Source: JALYNX01 sp963724825 (GTDB lineage Bacteria; Actinomycetota; Acidimicrobiia; Spongiisociales; ZC4RG35). Taken from it: DNA of 64,000 bases. Location: NCBI GenBank assembly GCA_963724825.1, contig CAVRWT010000001.1:62001-126000 (forward strand). The letters are read 5' to 3'. The notes under the pieces were generated by a model. That model was not told the DNA's origin, made no database searches, and was given only the letters and a program-made list of their open reading frames with translations. Below, one piece after another: positions 8,871 to 16,759 of this stretch. The translations under genes and the position numbers were made by a program. Within the stretch, counting starts at the first letter, position 1, and each line of letters starts with the position of its first letter.

Positions 8871-11049
8871 ATGGCCCTCACCCAGGAGCGTCAGGACGAG
8901 GCCACGACCTCAAAGCGCCCGCCCGTTTCCTATGTGATCGAGGGTCTCGGTGTGGTCGGGGCGTTGGCCACGCTGGCGATGGGCTTTCTCGGCACGATCC
9001 CCGAGGAGCCTGAGGTCGAAGTCGGACGGGCGGTGTTCGGGAACATCCCCGCTGCGGTCCAATTCACCTTCTACGTGACGGTATCCGTGTTCATCTGGGT
9101 TTCGGCCCACCTCCTGGCCCGCCGGGCGACGTCCTGGCAGCGGGGACGGCCCGAGTCGCGGGTCGGGTTGTGGGGGCGTCGCATCAAGGATCTCGACGCC
9201 GGTCTCCGGATGAAGACCCTGATGCGTGACCCGCGAGCCGGCGTGATGCACTCGCTGATCTACTACGGGTTCATCGTTCTCTTTCTGGGGACGGTCACCC
9301 TCGAGATCGACCACCTCCTCCCCGGAAATCTGAAGTTTCTCCACGGCCCGTTCTATCAGGGCTACTCGGCGATCCTCGATCTGGCAGCCCTGGCCTATCT
9401 CGGCGGCCTGGCCCTTGCCATCGCCAACCGCTATCTGTTGCGCAGCCCTCGTCTGCGGACCAAGACCAAGCCAGAAGACGCCCTGATCCTGGGCCTCTTG
9501 GTCCTGCTTGGGGGTGAGCGGCCTGATCACCGAGGCCGCCCGCATCTCGCTGGCGGGACGGCCCGACTTCGAGGTCTGGTCCTTCGTTGGGTATCCGCTG
9601 TCGGCCCTGATCCCTGAATCGGGTGCCGGCGCACTGCACCAGGCCTTTTGGATCGGCCACGTGGTCGGCTTCGTCGCCTTCCTCGTGATCCTGCCCGTCA
9701 CCAAGCTCCGGCACATGGTCACCTCTCCGGCCAATCTCTTCTTGTCGGCGCGACCCCGTCCCAAGGGAGCGATGAGGGAGATGCCCAATCTCCTGGAGGC
9801 CGAGGACATCGACACGATCGGCGCCTCGCTGGCGGCCGACCTCACCTGGAAGCAGATCTTCGACACCGACGCCTGCACGATTTGCGGCAGATGCACGTCG
9901 GTTTGCCCGGCGAACATCACCGGCAAGCCCCTCGATCCGCGCGAGATCGTCCTCAAGACGGGGGAGGTGGCGGCGGCCGCAGCCGGGGTCAGCCCGGCGG
10001 GCTCATCCATCTTCACACTCGACGGCGAGCCTTCACTGTTCGACAGGGTTCGACCCGAGGAGGTCTTTGCCTGCACCACCTGCCGGGCCTGTGACGAGAT
10101 CTGCCCGGTGAACATCGAGATCGTCGATCGGATCCTCGACATGCGTCGCTACCTGACGCTCATGGATTCCGATTTCCCGAGCGAATTGGGCAAGGCCTTC
10201 GTCGCCATGGAGAACCAATCGAACCCGTGGGGCATGAGCCAGCAGAATCGCGCCGCCTGGACCGAGGAGCTCGACTTCGAGGTGCCGGTGTTCGGGGAGA
10301 ACGGGAAGACGACGGCCGAGTACCTCTGGTTCGTTGGCTGCGCCGGGTCATTCGACGACCGCAACACTGCGGTCTCAGTCGCTCTTGCCCGACTTCTCAA
10401 CAAGGCGGGGATCGACTTCGCCATCCTCGGCCGCGCCGAGCTGTGCAACGGCGACCCGGCGCGCCGTGCCGGCAACGAGTTCGTCTTCCAGCAGCTCGCC
10501 CTGCAGAACATCGCCAATTTCGACGAGATCGGCGTGAAGAAGGTGATCACCCAGTGTGCCCATTGCTTCAACACGATCTCGAACGAGTATCCCCAGTTTG
10601 GGGGGCATTATGAGGTGGTGCACCACAGCCAGCTTCTTGCGGAGCTCCTGGGCCAGGGCCGGATCACCGTTCCGCTCAAGGAGAACGGTCAGCCGAAGAA
10701 GATCGCCTATCACGACCCCTGCTATCTCGGACGGCACAACGACATCTACCTGGCGCCCAGGAATGTCATCGGCGCCTCCGGTGACATCGAGCTGGTCGAG
10801 ATGCCCCGTCACGGAACCCGGGCCCTGTGCTGCGGCGCAGGTGGCGCCCGCTTCTGGATGGAGGAGCAGACCGGCAAGAAGGTCAACATCGAGAGGGCGG
10901 AGGAAGCTCTCGCCACCGACGCCGACGAGATCGCCGTTGCCTGCCCGTTCTGTTACGTCATGCTCGACGACGGGGTCAAGGAGTTGGGCCGGGACGACGT
11001 GCCGGTGAGGGACCTGGCGATGATCCTCGCCGACGGAGTTGGGCCCTAG
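8871..11049 (+). CDS. EtfD-like membrane Fe-S oxidoreductase (one frameshift)
   Basis: About 725 residues once one G is removed from the run at 9510-9514; before and after this point the protein continues in different frames. The N-terminal ~240 residues are a multi-helix domain like the nitrate-reductase gamma/HdrE type that binds haem. It is followed by two 4Fe-4S motifs (CTICGRCTSVCP and CTTCRACDEICP) and two cysteine-rich CCG-type domains (DPCYLGRHND, then CCGAGGARFWMEE). This is the arrangement of mycobacterial EtfD, thought to pass electrons from acyl-CoA dehydrogenases via ETF to quinone. That fits the beta-oxidation genes at both ends of the window. Confidence 0.82.
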
Positions 11050-11063
11050 CCCGGAGCAATCTC

Positions 11064-11621
11064 ATTCGACGCCTTGCCCCGCTGCTCGCCATGCTTGCGC
11101 TGCTCGCCGCATGTACTCCCGAAGTGGGAGGGCCTTCGGGGACCGACCCCCAATCGACGACGACCACGGCGCCAACCACTACTTCGACGACCACGATCAC
11201 CGGGGTCGCGGTGGAGGAATTCAGGACCTGCCTGGCGGAGCATGATGTGGACATCGAGGAGGTGCCACTCGATGCCACCGGCCGACCCCGTCTCGATCTG
11301 GTGATCAGGAGTGTCGACTTCGGCGATCCGGCGGTCGCCGAGGCGCTCGCGGTTTGCTCGGCCAGTCTCAACACCGGGGCCCTTGACCTCGGCGACGACG
11401 AGCAGTTGCGCCGCGAGGTCAATGACGAGTTGTTGGAATTCAGCAAGTGCATGCGAGCCAACGGGGTCGAGGACTTCCCCGACCCGGTGCCTGGGTTCGC
11501 AGGAGTCGGCGCACCATTCGCGGTGGCGGAGATCCCCTATGGGGATCCGGAGCTCGCCGCCGCTTCAGCAGCTTGCCGGACGTCCGTGCTGGGAGGCCTC
11601 CCCGGGCTGGACGGATCCTGA
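11064..11621 (+). CDS. Predicted lipoprotein with Thr-rich linker (probable ATT start)
   Basis: About 185 residues. The mature N-terminus is preceded by a good lipoprotein signal: RRLAPLLAMLALLAAC, with the lipobox cysteine. No ATG, GTG or TTG lies upstream in frame that would include the two arginines. An ATT at 11064 sits 8 bases after a GGAG, so I propose a rare ATT start; the alternative ATG at 11091 leaves only a 7-residue signal. A Thr-rich linker (TTTTAPTTTSTTT) follows, then a folded domain with several cysteines (FRTCLAEHDVDIEEV, FSKCMRANGVEDFPDP, ACRTSVL) typical of exported actinobacterial proteins of unknown role. Confidence 0.7.
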   Translation: MRRLAPLLAMLALLAACTPEVGGPSGTDPQSTTTTAPTTTSTTTITGVAVEEFRTCLAEHDVDIEEVPLDATGRPRLDLVIRSVDFGDPAVAEALAVCSASLNTGALDLGDDEQLRREVNDELLEFSKCMRANGVEDFPDPVPGFAGVGAPFAVAEIPYGDPELAAASAACRTSVLGGLPGLDGS

Positions 11622-11627
11622 CCGGCG

Positions 11628-11633
11628 TACGAT
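11628..11633 (+). promoter_or_regulatory. Leaderless-type -10 box for clpS
   Basis: TACGAT lies 6 bases before the GTG at 11640. Confidence 0.5.
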
Positions 11634-11639
11634 TGGGTC

Positions 11640-11924
11640 GTGACGACCCGCCCCAGTCCCGTCATCACGCCGGAAACCGGTGAAGCGACCGACGTCGACC
11701 TCCCCTGGCAGGTCATCGTCTGGAACGACCCGGTGAACACGATGGCTTACGTGGTCTACGTCTTCCGCAAGCTGTTCGGGTACGACGTCGAAAAGGCAAC
11801 CAAATTGATGTTGGAGGTCCACTTCGAGGGGCGCTCACGGGTGGCGGACGGCCCCAGGGAGAAGGCCGAGATCGACTGCTTCCGCCTTCACGGGCATGGG
11901 TTGTGGGCGACGATGGAGCAATGA
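11640..11924 (+). CDS. clpS: ClpS adaptor of the ClpAP/ClpCP protease
   Basis: A 94-residue adaptor that hands N-degron substrates to the Clp ATPase. The core WQVIVWNDPVNTMAYVVYVF contains the conserved Asn-Asp-Pro and Met-Tyr that bind the N-terminal residue of the substrate. It is followed by KATKLMLEVHFEGRSRVADG and the C-terminal GLWATME. The start is GTG, placed by the family N-terminus and by the promoter just upstream. The ATGA overlap with the next gene shows coupling to the DUF2017 protein, a pairing common in Actinomycetota. Confidence 0.93.
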   Translation: MTTRPSPVITPETGEATDVDLPWQVIVWNDPVNTMAYVVYVFRKLFGYDVEKATKLMLEVHFEGRSRVADGPREKAEIDCFRLHGHGLWATMEQ

Positions 11925-12382
11925 GTCGCGGCCGCTTCCGCTATCGGGGCGGGAAGATCGTGGTCGAGCTCCCGAAAGAGGAGAGGGAGTTCCTCTCCGA
12001 CGTGCTCGAGCTTCTGGCCTCGATCCCGGCAAGTGGTGACGACCCCGCGACCCGCCGTCTTCAGGTCCCTGTGTATCTCGACGACCCTGAGGCGAACTCC
12101 GAGTGGTGGCTCTTCATGGGTGAGGAGCTTTCGATTGCCCGGTCCACCGATCGAGGGGTCTATCAGCGGGTCATGGAGGCCGAGGGAAAGATCACATTGA
12201 CCCCGGAGGAGGCGGACGCCTTCCTCCGGGTGCTCAATGAGGGGCGCCTGGCCCTCGGTGCCCGCTTCGGCCTCGAGGTCGAAGCCGATCACGACCAGCT
12301 TCCAGAAGAGCAGCGCCAGGTCATGGACTATCTGGGTTGGACCCTCGAGGAGATGACCGTCGCCCTCTCCGCAGCGCTCTGA
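11921..12382 (+). CDS. DUF2017 family protein
   Basis: A 153-residue soluble protein starting at an ATG that overlaps the clpS stop (ATGA) with a GGAGC just upstream. It opens with FRYRGGKIVVELPKEEREFLSDVLELLAS and contains a long acidic central helix region. The DUF2017 family is found almost only next to clpS in Actinomycetota, which suggests a role linked to Clp proteolysis. No catalytic motif is evident and the biochemical function is unknown. Confidence 0.85.
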   Translation: MSRGRFRYRGGKIVVELPKEEREFLSDVLELLASIPASGDDPATRRLQVPVYLDDPEANSEWWLFMGEELSIARSTDRGVYQRVMEAEGKITLTPEEADAFLRVLNEGRLALGARFGLEVEADHDQLPEEQRQVMDYLGWTLEEMTVALSAAL

Positions 12383-12416
12383 CAGGGTCGCCGCAAGGAG
12401 TAGGTTCCGCGAGGCA

Positions 12417-13589
12417 GTGACTCCTCGAGTGCCCGAGCCCGTTGCCGACATCCAGCAGGCTGGTTGGGCGAGAAGGCAGAGGCTGCTTGCAGATCCGATC
12501 GCCGGCCTGAGGAGTGGGGTCGGAGCCCTGATCACTATCTACCTCGACCGGCCCGATCCGGGCGGAATGGCCGCCCTCCTTTCAGACCTGTTGAAGCCGG
12601 TGCGGGAGGAGGCCGACCAGATCGGAGGCTTCGTTCGCAAGAGCGTTCGGGCCGACGCCGAGCGAATCCACGAGTTGGCCGAGCGGCTCGAGGGGGATGT
12701 GGCGCCCGCCTACGCCATCTTCGCTTCGGACGCCGACGGTCTCTTCGTGCTTCAACCACTCACCTATTCCGTGCCCAACACTTCCACCCTGGGGCCACGG
12801 CCATACCTGCGGCCGCTTCGGGCTGCACCCCGACCACTACGAGCCGGGGTCATCGTTGGCGACCGGGCTTCGGCCCGGATCTTCATCGGCACCGACGACC
12901 TGGTCGAGGAACTGGCTGCCTTCTCGGTTGACATCGGAAAGGCGAACTACGGCGGCTTTGGCGGATACGAGGAGCACAACGTCAGGGCCCATGCCGGCGA
13001 GGAGGCGAACCGGATGTGGAAGGAAGCAGGTGCAGAGCTCCTCGAACGACATCTCGATCGCCCCTTCGACTACTTGGTGGTGGGTGCCCATGAGGGGACC
13101 CTCGAGGAGATCGGCCGAACGCTCCACCCCTATCTGGCCCAGCTCCAGAGGGCTACCTTCAGCGCTAGCCCACACACCCTCACCCCGGCCTCGCTTCGCT
13201 CTCAGATTGGTGAGTTTCAGGTTGAGATGCAGCGCCGACGGGAGGCGGCGCTAGCCGAGCGTGTTTGCAGCACCGCGCTTGCCGGCGGGCTCGGGGTCCT
13301 GGGTCTCAACGCCACGCTGCGGGCATGCAACGCCCAAGCTGTTGAATCGCTGGTGGTGGCCGGTCCGTTCACGATGCCCGGTGTCATCTGCAACCAATGT
13401 GGATTCCTCGCCCGAACCGGAGACGTCTGCCCGATCTCGTCCGATCCGATGTTCCCGGTCGATGATGTGGTCGCGGCGGCAATGGACGCAACCGTTGGGT
13501 CCGGGGGATCGGTTCACCAGATCGAGGTGGCGTCGCCGCTCGATGTCGACGGGGTCGGGGCGCTCACCAGATTCCGGGTGGTGGCCTGA
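12417..13589 (+). CDS. eRF1-like (baeRF family) protein with zinc-ribbon motif
   Basis: A 390-residue protein from GTG. The order of parts resembles bacterial/archaeal eRF1-like (baeRF) proteins: an N-terminal alpha/beta domain (ITIYLDRPDPGG), a middle RNase H-like domain (AGVIVGDRASARIFIG) with the linker helix EEHNVRAHAGEEANRMWKEA where these families usually carry a GG-W/S-x-R-type motif, and a C-terminal L7Ae-like domain (LVVAGPFTMPGVICNQCG) containing a C-x2-C...C zinc-binding set. Relatives are proposed to act on ribosomes. The activity of this one is unproven. It has no obvious operon partner. Confidence 0.7.
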   Translation: MTPRVPEPVADIQQAGWARRQRLLADPIAGLRSGVGALITIYLDRPDPGGMAALLSDLLKPVREEADQIGGFVRKSVRADAERIHELAERLEGDVAPAYAIFASDADGLFVLQPLTYSVPNTSTLGPRPYLRPLRAAPRPLRAGVIVGDRASARIFIGTDDLVEELAAFSVDIGKANYGGFGGYEEHNVRAHAGEEANRMWKEAGAELLERHLDRPFDYLVVGAHEGTLEEIGRTLHPYLAQLQRATFSASPHTLTPASLRSQIGEFQVEMQRRREAALAERVCSTALAGGLGVLGLNATLRACNAQAVESLVVAGPFTMPGVICNQCGFLARTGDVCPISSDPMFPVDDVVAAAMDATVGSGGSVHQIEVASPLDVDGVGALTRFRVVA

Positions 13590-13603
13590 CTCCTGGGTCG
13601 CTG

Positions 13604-13609
13604 TAGCCT
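13604..13609 (+). promoter_or_regulatory. Leaderless-type -10 box for the XdhC operon
   Basis: TAGCCT lies 8 bases before the ATG at 13618, in the 28-base gap after the eRF1-like gene. Confidence 0.45.
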
Positions 13610-13617
13610 CGCGGGTC

Positions 13618-13926
13618 ATGCGGGAGAACCTCGAAACCCGTCGGATCTGGTCCGATCAGGGAAAGCGACTGGCACGCGCCACTGTGGTCAAGGCCTACGG
13701 GTCGGCGCCCCGAGGGCCGGGCTCGTCGATGCTGATCTCATCCGCAGGGGAGATGGAGGGCTCGGTCTCGGGCGGGTGCGTGGAAAACGACGTTGTGGTG
13801 CGTGCTCTCGACGTCTTGGAGAGCGGTGAGCCGGAGTTGGTCACCTACGGGATCGCCGACGACGAGGCTTTCGCCGTGGGGCTGGCCTGTGGGGGCACGA
13901 TTCAGGTCTACATCGAGCCGTGGTGA
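13618..13926 (+). CDS. XdhC/CoxI-type N-terminal domain protein
   Basis: A 102-residue stand-alone version of the XdhC N-terminal domain, involved in inserting or sulfurating the molybdenum cofactor of xanthine dehydrogenase/CO dehydrogenase-type enzymes. It shows the family segment GSAPRGPGSSMLISSAGEM followed by GSVSGGCVEND with the conserved cysteine, then LACGGTIQVYIEP with a second cysteine. In many organisms this domain is fused to the Rossmann domain encoded next; here they are separate, overlapping genes (GTGA). Confidence 0.85.
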   Translation: MRENLETRRIWSDQGKRLARATVVKAYGSAPRGPGSSMLISSAGEMEGSVSGGCVENDVVVRALDVLESGEPELVTYGIADDEAFAVGLACGGTIQVYIEPW

Positions 13927-14678
13927 CCGATTCGATTCTCGACGCTGTCACCCAACTGACCGAGGACGACAAGCGTGGCGCGGCGGTCACCGTCATCGCC
14001 GGCGAAGGTCAGGGGAGCAAGGCCGTGATCGACGGCAACGGGAGGGTGATCGCGGGGGCGATCCCGGCGTCGTTGGCTGCATCAGTGACCAAGGATGCAG
14101 TGGCCCTCATGGCCCGAGAGCAAAGTGTCACCCTCGGCTACCCGGATTCCGAAGTCTTCTTCGAGGTGTTGTCCCCCCGACCTCGCCTGTTTGTCTTCGG
14201 CGCGGTCCACATTGCCCAGGAGCTGGTTCAGCACGCAGGCTTGCTCGGGTTCCGGACCGTGGTTGCCGACCCCCGGCCTGCATTCGTGACCAAAGAGCGG
14301 TTCCCGGACGCGGACGAGTTGCGAGTCGGCTGGCCCGGTGAGGTGTGTGACCCCGCATCGTTCGACGAGCAGACGTTCGTCGTGATCCTCACCCACGATC
14401 GTCGATTCGAAGATCCTCTGTGGCCGATCGTCTTGCCTTCGCCGGCCCGGTACCTGGGGGCGATGGGCTCGGCGAAGACCACAGCCGCCCGGCGGCGCCG
14501 TCTCCTGGAATCGGGTTTCACCGAGGAACAGGTGGACCGGATCCACGGTCCAATCGGAATCGACATCGGGTCACAGACCGCGGGCGAGACCGCGATCGCG
14601 ATCCTGGCCGAGATGATCAGCGAGCGCTACCTGCACGACGAGCCGGCGGATCTGACCGGCCAGCCCTTGCGGGCCTGA
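13923..14678 (+). CDS. XdhC/CoxF-type Rossmann-domain protein
   Basis: About 251 residues, the C-terminal half of the XdhC family: a short N-terminal repeat-like domain, then a Rossmann domain (RLFVFGAVHIAQELVQHAGLL), TFVVILTHDRRFEDP, the signature ARYLGAMGSAKTTAARRRRL, and GIDIGSQTAGETAIAILAEM. The GTG at 13923 overlaps the previous stop (GTGA). Together with the upstream XdhC half and the downstream MobA-like protein it forms a maturation set for a molybdenum hydroxylase. No catalytic subunit is present in the window. Confidence 0.85.
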   Translation: MTDSILDAVTQLTEDDKRGAAVTVIAGEGQGSKAVIDGNGRVIAGAIPASLAASVTKDAVALMAREQSVTLGYPDSEVFFEVLSPRPRLFVFGAVHIAQELVQHAGLLGFRTVVADPRPAFVTKERFPDADELRVGWPGEVCDPASFDEQTFVVILTHDRRFEDPLWPIVLPSPARYLGAMGSAKTTAARRRRLLESGFTEEQVDRIHGPIGIDIGSQTAGETAIAILAEMISERYLHDEPADLTGQPLRA

Positions 14679-14682
14679 CGGG

Positions 14683-14688
14683 TAGGTT
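14683..14688 (+). promoter_or_regulatory. Possible -10 box for the MobA-like gene
   Basis: TAGGTT lies 8 bases before the ATG at 14697. The gene may also be read through from the XdhC genes 18 bases upstream. Confidence 0.35.
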
Positions 14689-14696
14689 CATCGATT

Positions 14697-15293
14697 ATGC
14701 CTGTCGCCGCTGTGATCCTTGCCGCCGGTGGGTCGCGTCGGCTGGGCCGCCCCAAGCAACTCGAGCCGTGGGGTGACACCAATCTCCTGGGGCATGTGGT
14801 CGCCCGGACCAACGAGTTTCCCGTCGAGGAGGTATGGGTGGTCGTAGGGCACGAGGCGGATCGGATCCTCGAGGAGACCGAGCTAGGGGGAGCCGGAGTG
14901 ATCGAGAACCCGGAGTGGGAGGAGGGCATCGCCTCCTCGATAAGGGTCGGACTCGACACGCTGACCCGCCTCTCGAAATGCGAGCAGGCACTGATTGTGA
15001 TCGGGGACCAGCCGGCGGTTCCGGTCGAAGTGGTCGACGAGCTGTTGGCTTCTCATGCCAGATCGGACCGGCCGGTCAGCGTGCCCAAATACCGCTATAC
15101 GTCCGGCAACCCGGTGCTGGTCGATCGCCTCCTGTGGCCCCGGCTGATGTCGCTCGAAGGTGACCACGGCGCCGGCAGGTTGTGGCAAGCCCACCCGGAA
15201 TGGGTCAACGAAGTGTGGTTCTCGGAGACAGCTCCGCGGGACGTGGATACCGAGCGGGACGTTGCGGAAATGAGACCCAAGCACCCAGGCTGA
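14697..15293 (+). CDS. MobA-like nucleotidyltransferase
   Basis: A 198-residue NTP-transferase of the MobA/MocA type, which attaches a nucleotide (CMP or GMP) to molybdopterin. The signature ILAAGGSRRLGRPKQLEPWG at residues 7-26 includes the Gly-rich NTP loop and the conserved lysine. VVVGHEADRILEE and the EEGIASSIRVGL segment follow, then ALIVIGDQPAVP with the metal-binding Asp, and ASGNPVL-like SGNPVLVDRLLWP. Position after the split xdhC genes supports a role in molybdenum hydroxylase cofactor maturation. Confidence 0.87.
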   Translation: MPVAAVILAAGGSRRLGRPKQLEPWGDTNLLGHVVARTNEFPVEEVWVVVGHEADRILEETELGGAGVIENPEWEEGIASSIRVGLDTLTRLSKCEQALIVIGDQPAVPVEVVDELLASHARSDRPVSVPKYRYTSGNPVLVDRLLWPRLMSLEGDHGAGRLWQAHPEWVNEVWFSETAPRDVDTERDVAEMRPKHPG

Positions 15294-15354
15294 GGGTGCG
15301 ATCCGGGGTATAGAGTCGTGGCGGCTGTTTCAGTCGAGCGGAGAGAAGGGTTTG

Positions 15355-15753
15355 ATGGCTCGGATCGATCAGGTGGCGGGGATCGCCGTCAAAGACGCCA
15401 CGAAGCTTCGCAAAGCGGGAATTCGCACCAGCAAGGGCCTCATCGAACTCGCAGCCAATCGCAAGGAGCGAAACGAACTCACCACCGCTCTCGGGTTCGA
15501 TCCCAAGGACGTTCAGCAATGGGTGAATCACTCGGACCTGTTGCGGGTCAGGGGGGTCGGAGCCGAGTACGCCGAGCTGCTGGTGGCTGCGGGGGTGGAC
15601 ACCTTGCGCGACCTGCGGCGACGCAACCCCACGGCGTTGCTCGCCAAGATCATCGGGCTCAACGGGCAATCGAAGGTGGTGCGGCGTCTGCCCACCGAGG
15701 CGATGGTCGAAGGTTGGATCGAAGCCGCCAAGGACCTGAAACCGTCCTTGTAG
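15355..15753 (+). CDS. DUF4332 helix-hairpin-helix protein
   Basis: A 132-residue small soluble protein built from paired helix-hairpin-helix-like units (QVAGIAVKDATKLRKAGIRT and LLRVRGVGAEYAELLVAAGV), the pattern of the DUF4332 family. The ATG at 15355 is preferred over the TTG at 15352 because of the well-spaced GAGAGAAGGG just upstream. Such domains bind DNA or mediate protein contact, but no partner is visible. A strong hairpin follows the gene. Confidence 0.75.
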   Translation: MARIDQVAGIAVKDATKLRKAGIRTSKGLIELAANRKERNELTTALGFDPKDVQQWVNHSDLLRVRGVGAEYAELLVAAGVDTLRDLRRRNPTALLAKIIGLNGQSKVVRRLPTEAMVEGWIEAAKDLKPSL

Positions 15754-15783
15754 GAGCCTCATTTCCTTCGGATCACCTAATAC

Positions 15784-15813
15784 GAGAGAAGGGCCCCGAA
15801 GGGCCCTTCTCTC
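15784..15813. terminator. Strong bidirectional hairpin between convergent genes
   Basis: A perfect 13-bp stem (GAGAGAAGGGCCC with its complement) around a CGAA loop, between the DUF4332 gene and the HbhA-like gene, which converge here. There is no long T-run, so termination may rely on the stem or on Rho. Confidence 0.8.
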
Positions 15814-15832
15814 TGTGTGAGGAGGAGTGAGC

Positions 15833-16324
15833 TCAGGAAGCTTTGTCGGCCTTGGCCGATTCGGTCTTCGCAGAGCTCGTCTTCGCGGCCGTTGACCCGG
15901 CGGTCTTGGCAGCAGAAGCCTTGGGTGTGCCGGGCTTCGAGGCCGGCTTCTTGGTGGCGGGGGCCTTGGCGGCGGGGGCCTTGGCCTCTTTCACCTCGGT
16001 GGACTCGGCCTTCTCGGGCCGGAAGGACGAACGCCAGGTGGCGAGCATGTCCTCGAGCTGGTCGCGCAACTTGCTGACCTGCTCCTTGGCCTGATCGAGG
16101 TCGACCTTCGCGGTGATCTCGTCGACGACCTTGCCGTCAGTGATCCGAGCCACGACCTTCTCGCCCTCGACAGCCCAGCTGTCGATGGCCTTCTCAGCGG
16201 CCTGGCCGTAGCCAGAGGTGCCTTCGGTGATCTTGTCGCGGAGCACGATCACGCCTTCGCCGACCCTGCGGGCGGCGACAACGGGGGCTCCGACGGTGGC
16301 GTACAAAACGCTCTTAGCCTGCAT
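15833..16324 (-). CDS. HbhA-like coiled-coil protein with Lys/Ala-rich tail
   Basis: A 163-residue protein. The N-terminus has a short hydrophobic stretch (VLYATVGAPVVAARRVGEGV), then a predicted coiled coil to about residue 100 (LDQAKEQVSKLRDQLEDMLA). The final 55 residues are a low-complexity Lys/Ala/Ser/Pro tail (KAPAAKAPATKKPASKPG). This order matches mycobacterial heparin-binding haemagglutinin HbhA. It overlaps the upstream XRE regulator by 11 bases; in Mycobacterium tuberculosis an XRE-type gene also precedes hbhA. A histone-like or surface role is possible, but tail charge alone does not decide. Confidence 0.65.
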   Translation of the reverse strand: MQAKSVLYATVGAPVVAARRVGEGVIVLRDKITEGTSGYGQAAEKAIDSWAVEGEKVVARITDGKVVDEITAKVDLDQAKEQVSKLRDQLEDMLATWRSSFRPEKAESTEVKEAKAPAAKAPATKKPASKPGTPKASAAKTAGSTAAKTSSAKTESAKADKAS

Positions 16325-16700
16325 TGCTTTCTCCTGATTGCTTTTCTTGTTCGGGTGCCGACCCGTTGGCTTTCACCAACGCCCGGTACATGTCGAGTAG
16401 GACTTTCTTGTGACTCGAGCTCAGCTGCTCGTCGGCTTCGATTGCGTCGAAGACCGTCGGCGACTGGATTTCCCCGTCCATGAGACCGGCCTTGGAATAC
16501 AAGGAGTTCGCTGAGATTTCGAGGGCCCGGGACAATCGGCTGAGAATCTCAGCCGAAGGCTTGCGGATGCCTCGCTCAATTTGGCTCAAGTAAGGGTTCG
16601 AGATCCCGGCCGAGTCGGCCAGGCGTCGCAGGGAGAGGTTGGCCCTTTCCCGCTGTTGCCGGATGAAATCACCCAGATCAGTCTGCTTGCTCTCGTTCAC
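16314..16700 (-). CDS. XRE-family transcriptional regulator
   Basis: A 128-residue regulator with an N-terminal helix-turn-helix: LGDFIRQQRERANLSLRRLA, then GISNPYLSQIERGIRKPSAE around residues 34-52, followed by a C-terminal helical region that may bind a partner. The GTG start is fixed by a promoter whose expected transcript start falls about 2 bases before it, so the mRNA is nearly leaderless. It overlaps the HbhA-like gene and probably controls itself and that gene, perhaps through the tandem 7-base repeats inside its own promoter. Confidence 0.88.
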   Translation of the reverse strand: MNESKQTDLGDFIRQQRERANLSLRRLADSAGISNPYLSQIERGIRKPSAEILSRLSRALEISANSLYSKAGLMDGEIQSPTVFDAIEADEQLSSSHKKVLLDMYRALVKANGSAPEQEKQSGESNAG

Positions 16701-16708
16701 TTGTCGTA

Positions 16709-16737
16709 AGCATACAGCTAACTGCTAACTATTGCAA
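16709..16737 (-). promoter_or_regulatory. Promoter of XRE/HbhA operon with tandem 7-mer repeat
   Basis: Reading the minus strand: -35 TTGCAA (16732-16737), a 17-base spacer, and -10 TATGCT (16709-16714), 8 bases from the GTG. The spacer holds a direct repeat AGTTAGC AGTTAGC (16717-16730), a likely operator, possibly for the XRE protein itself. Confidence 0.65.
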
Positions 16738-16759
16738 GCACGACGCGTGCAAGCCAGCG

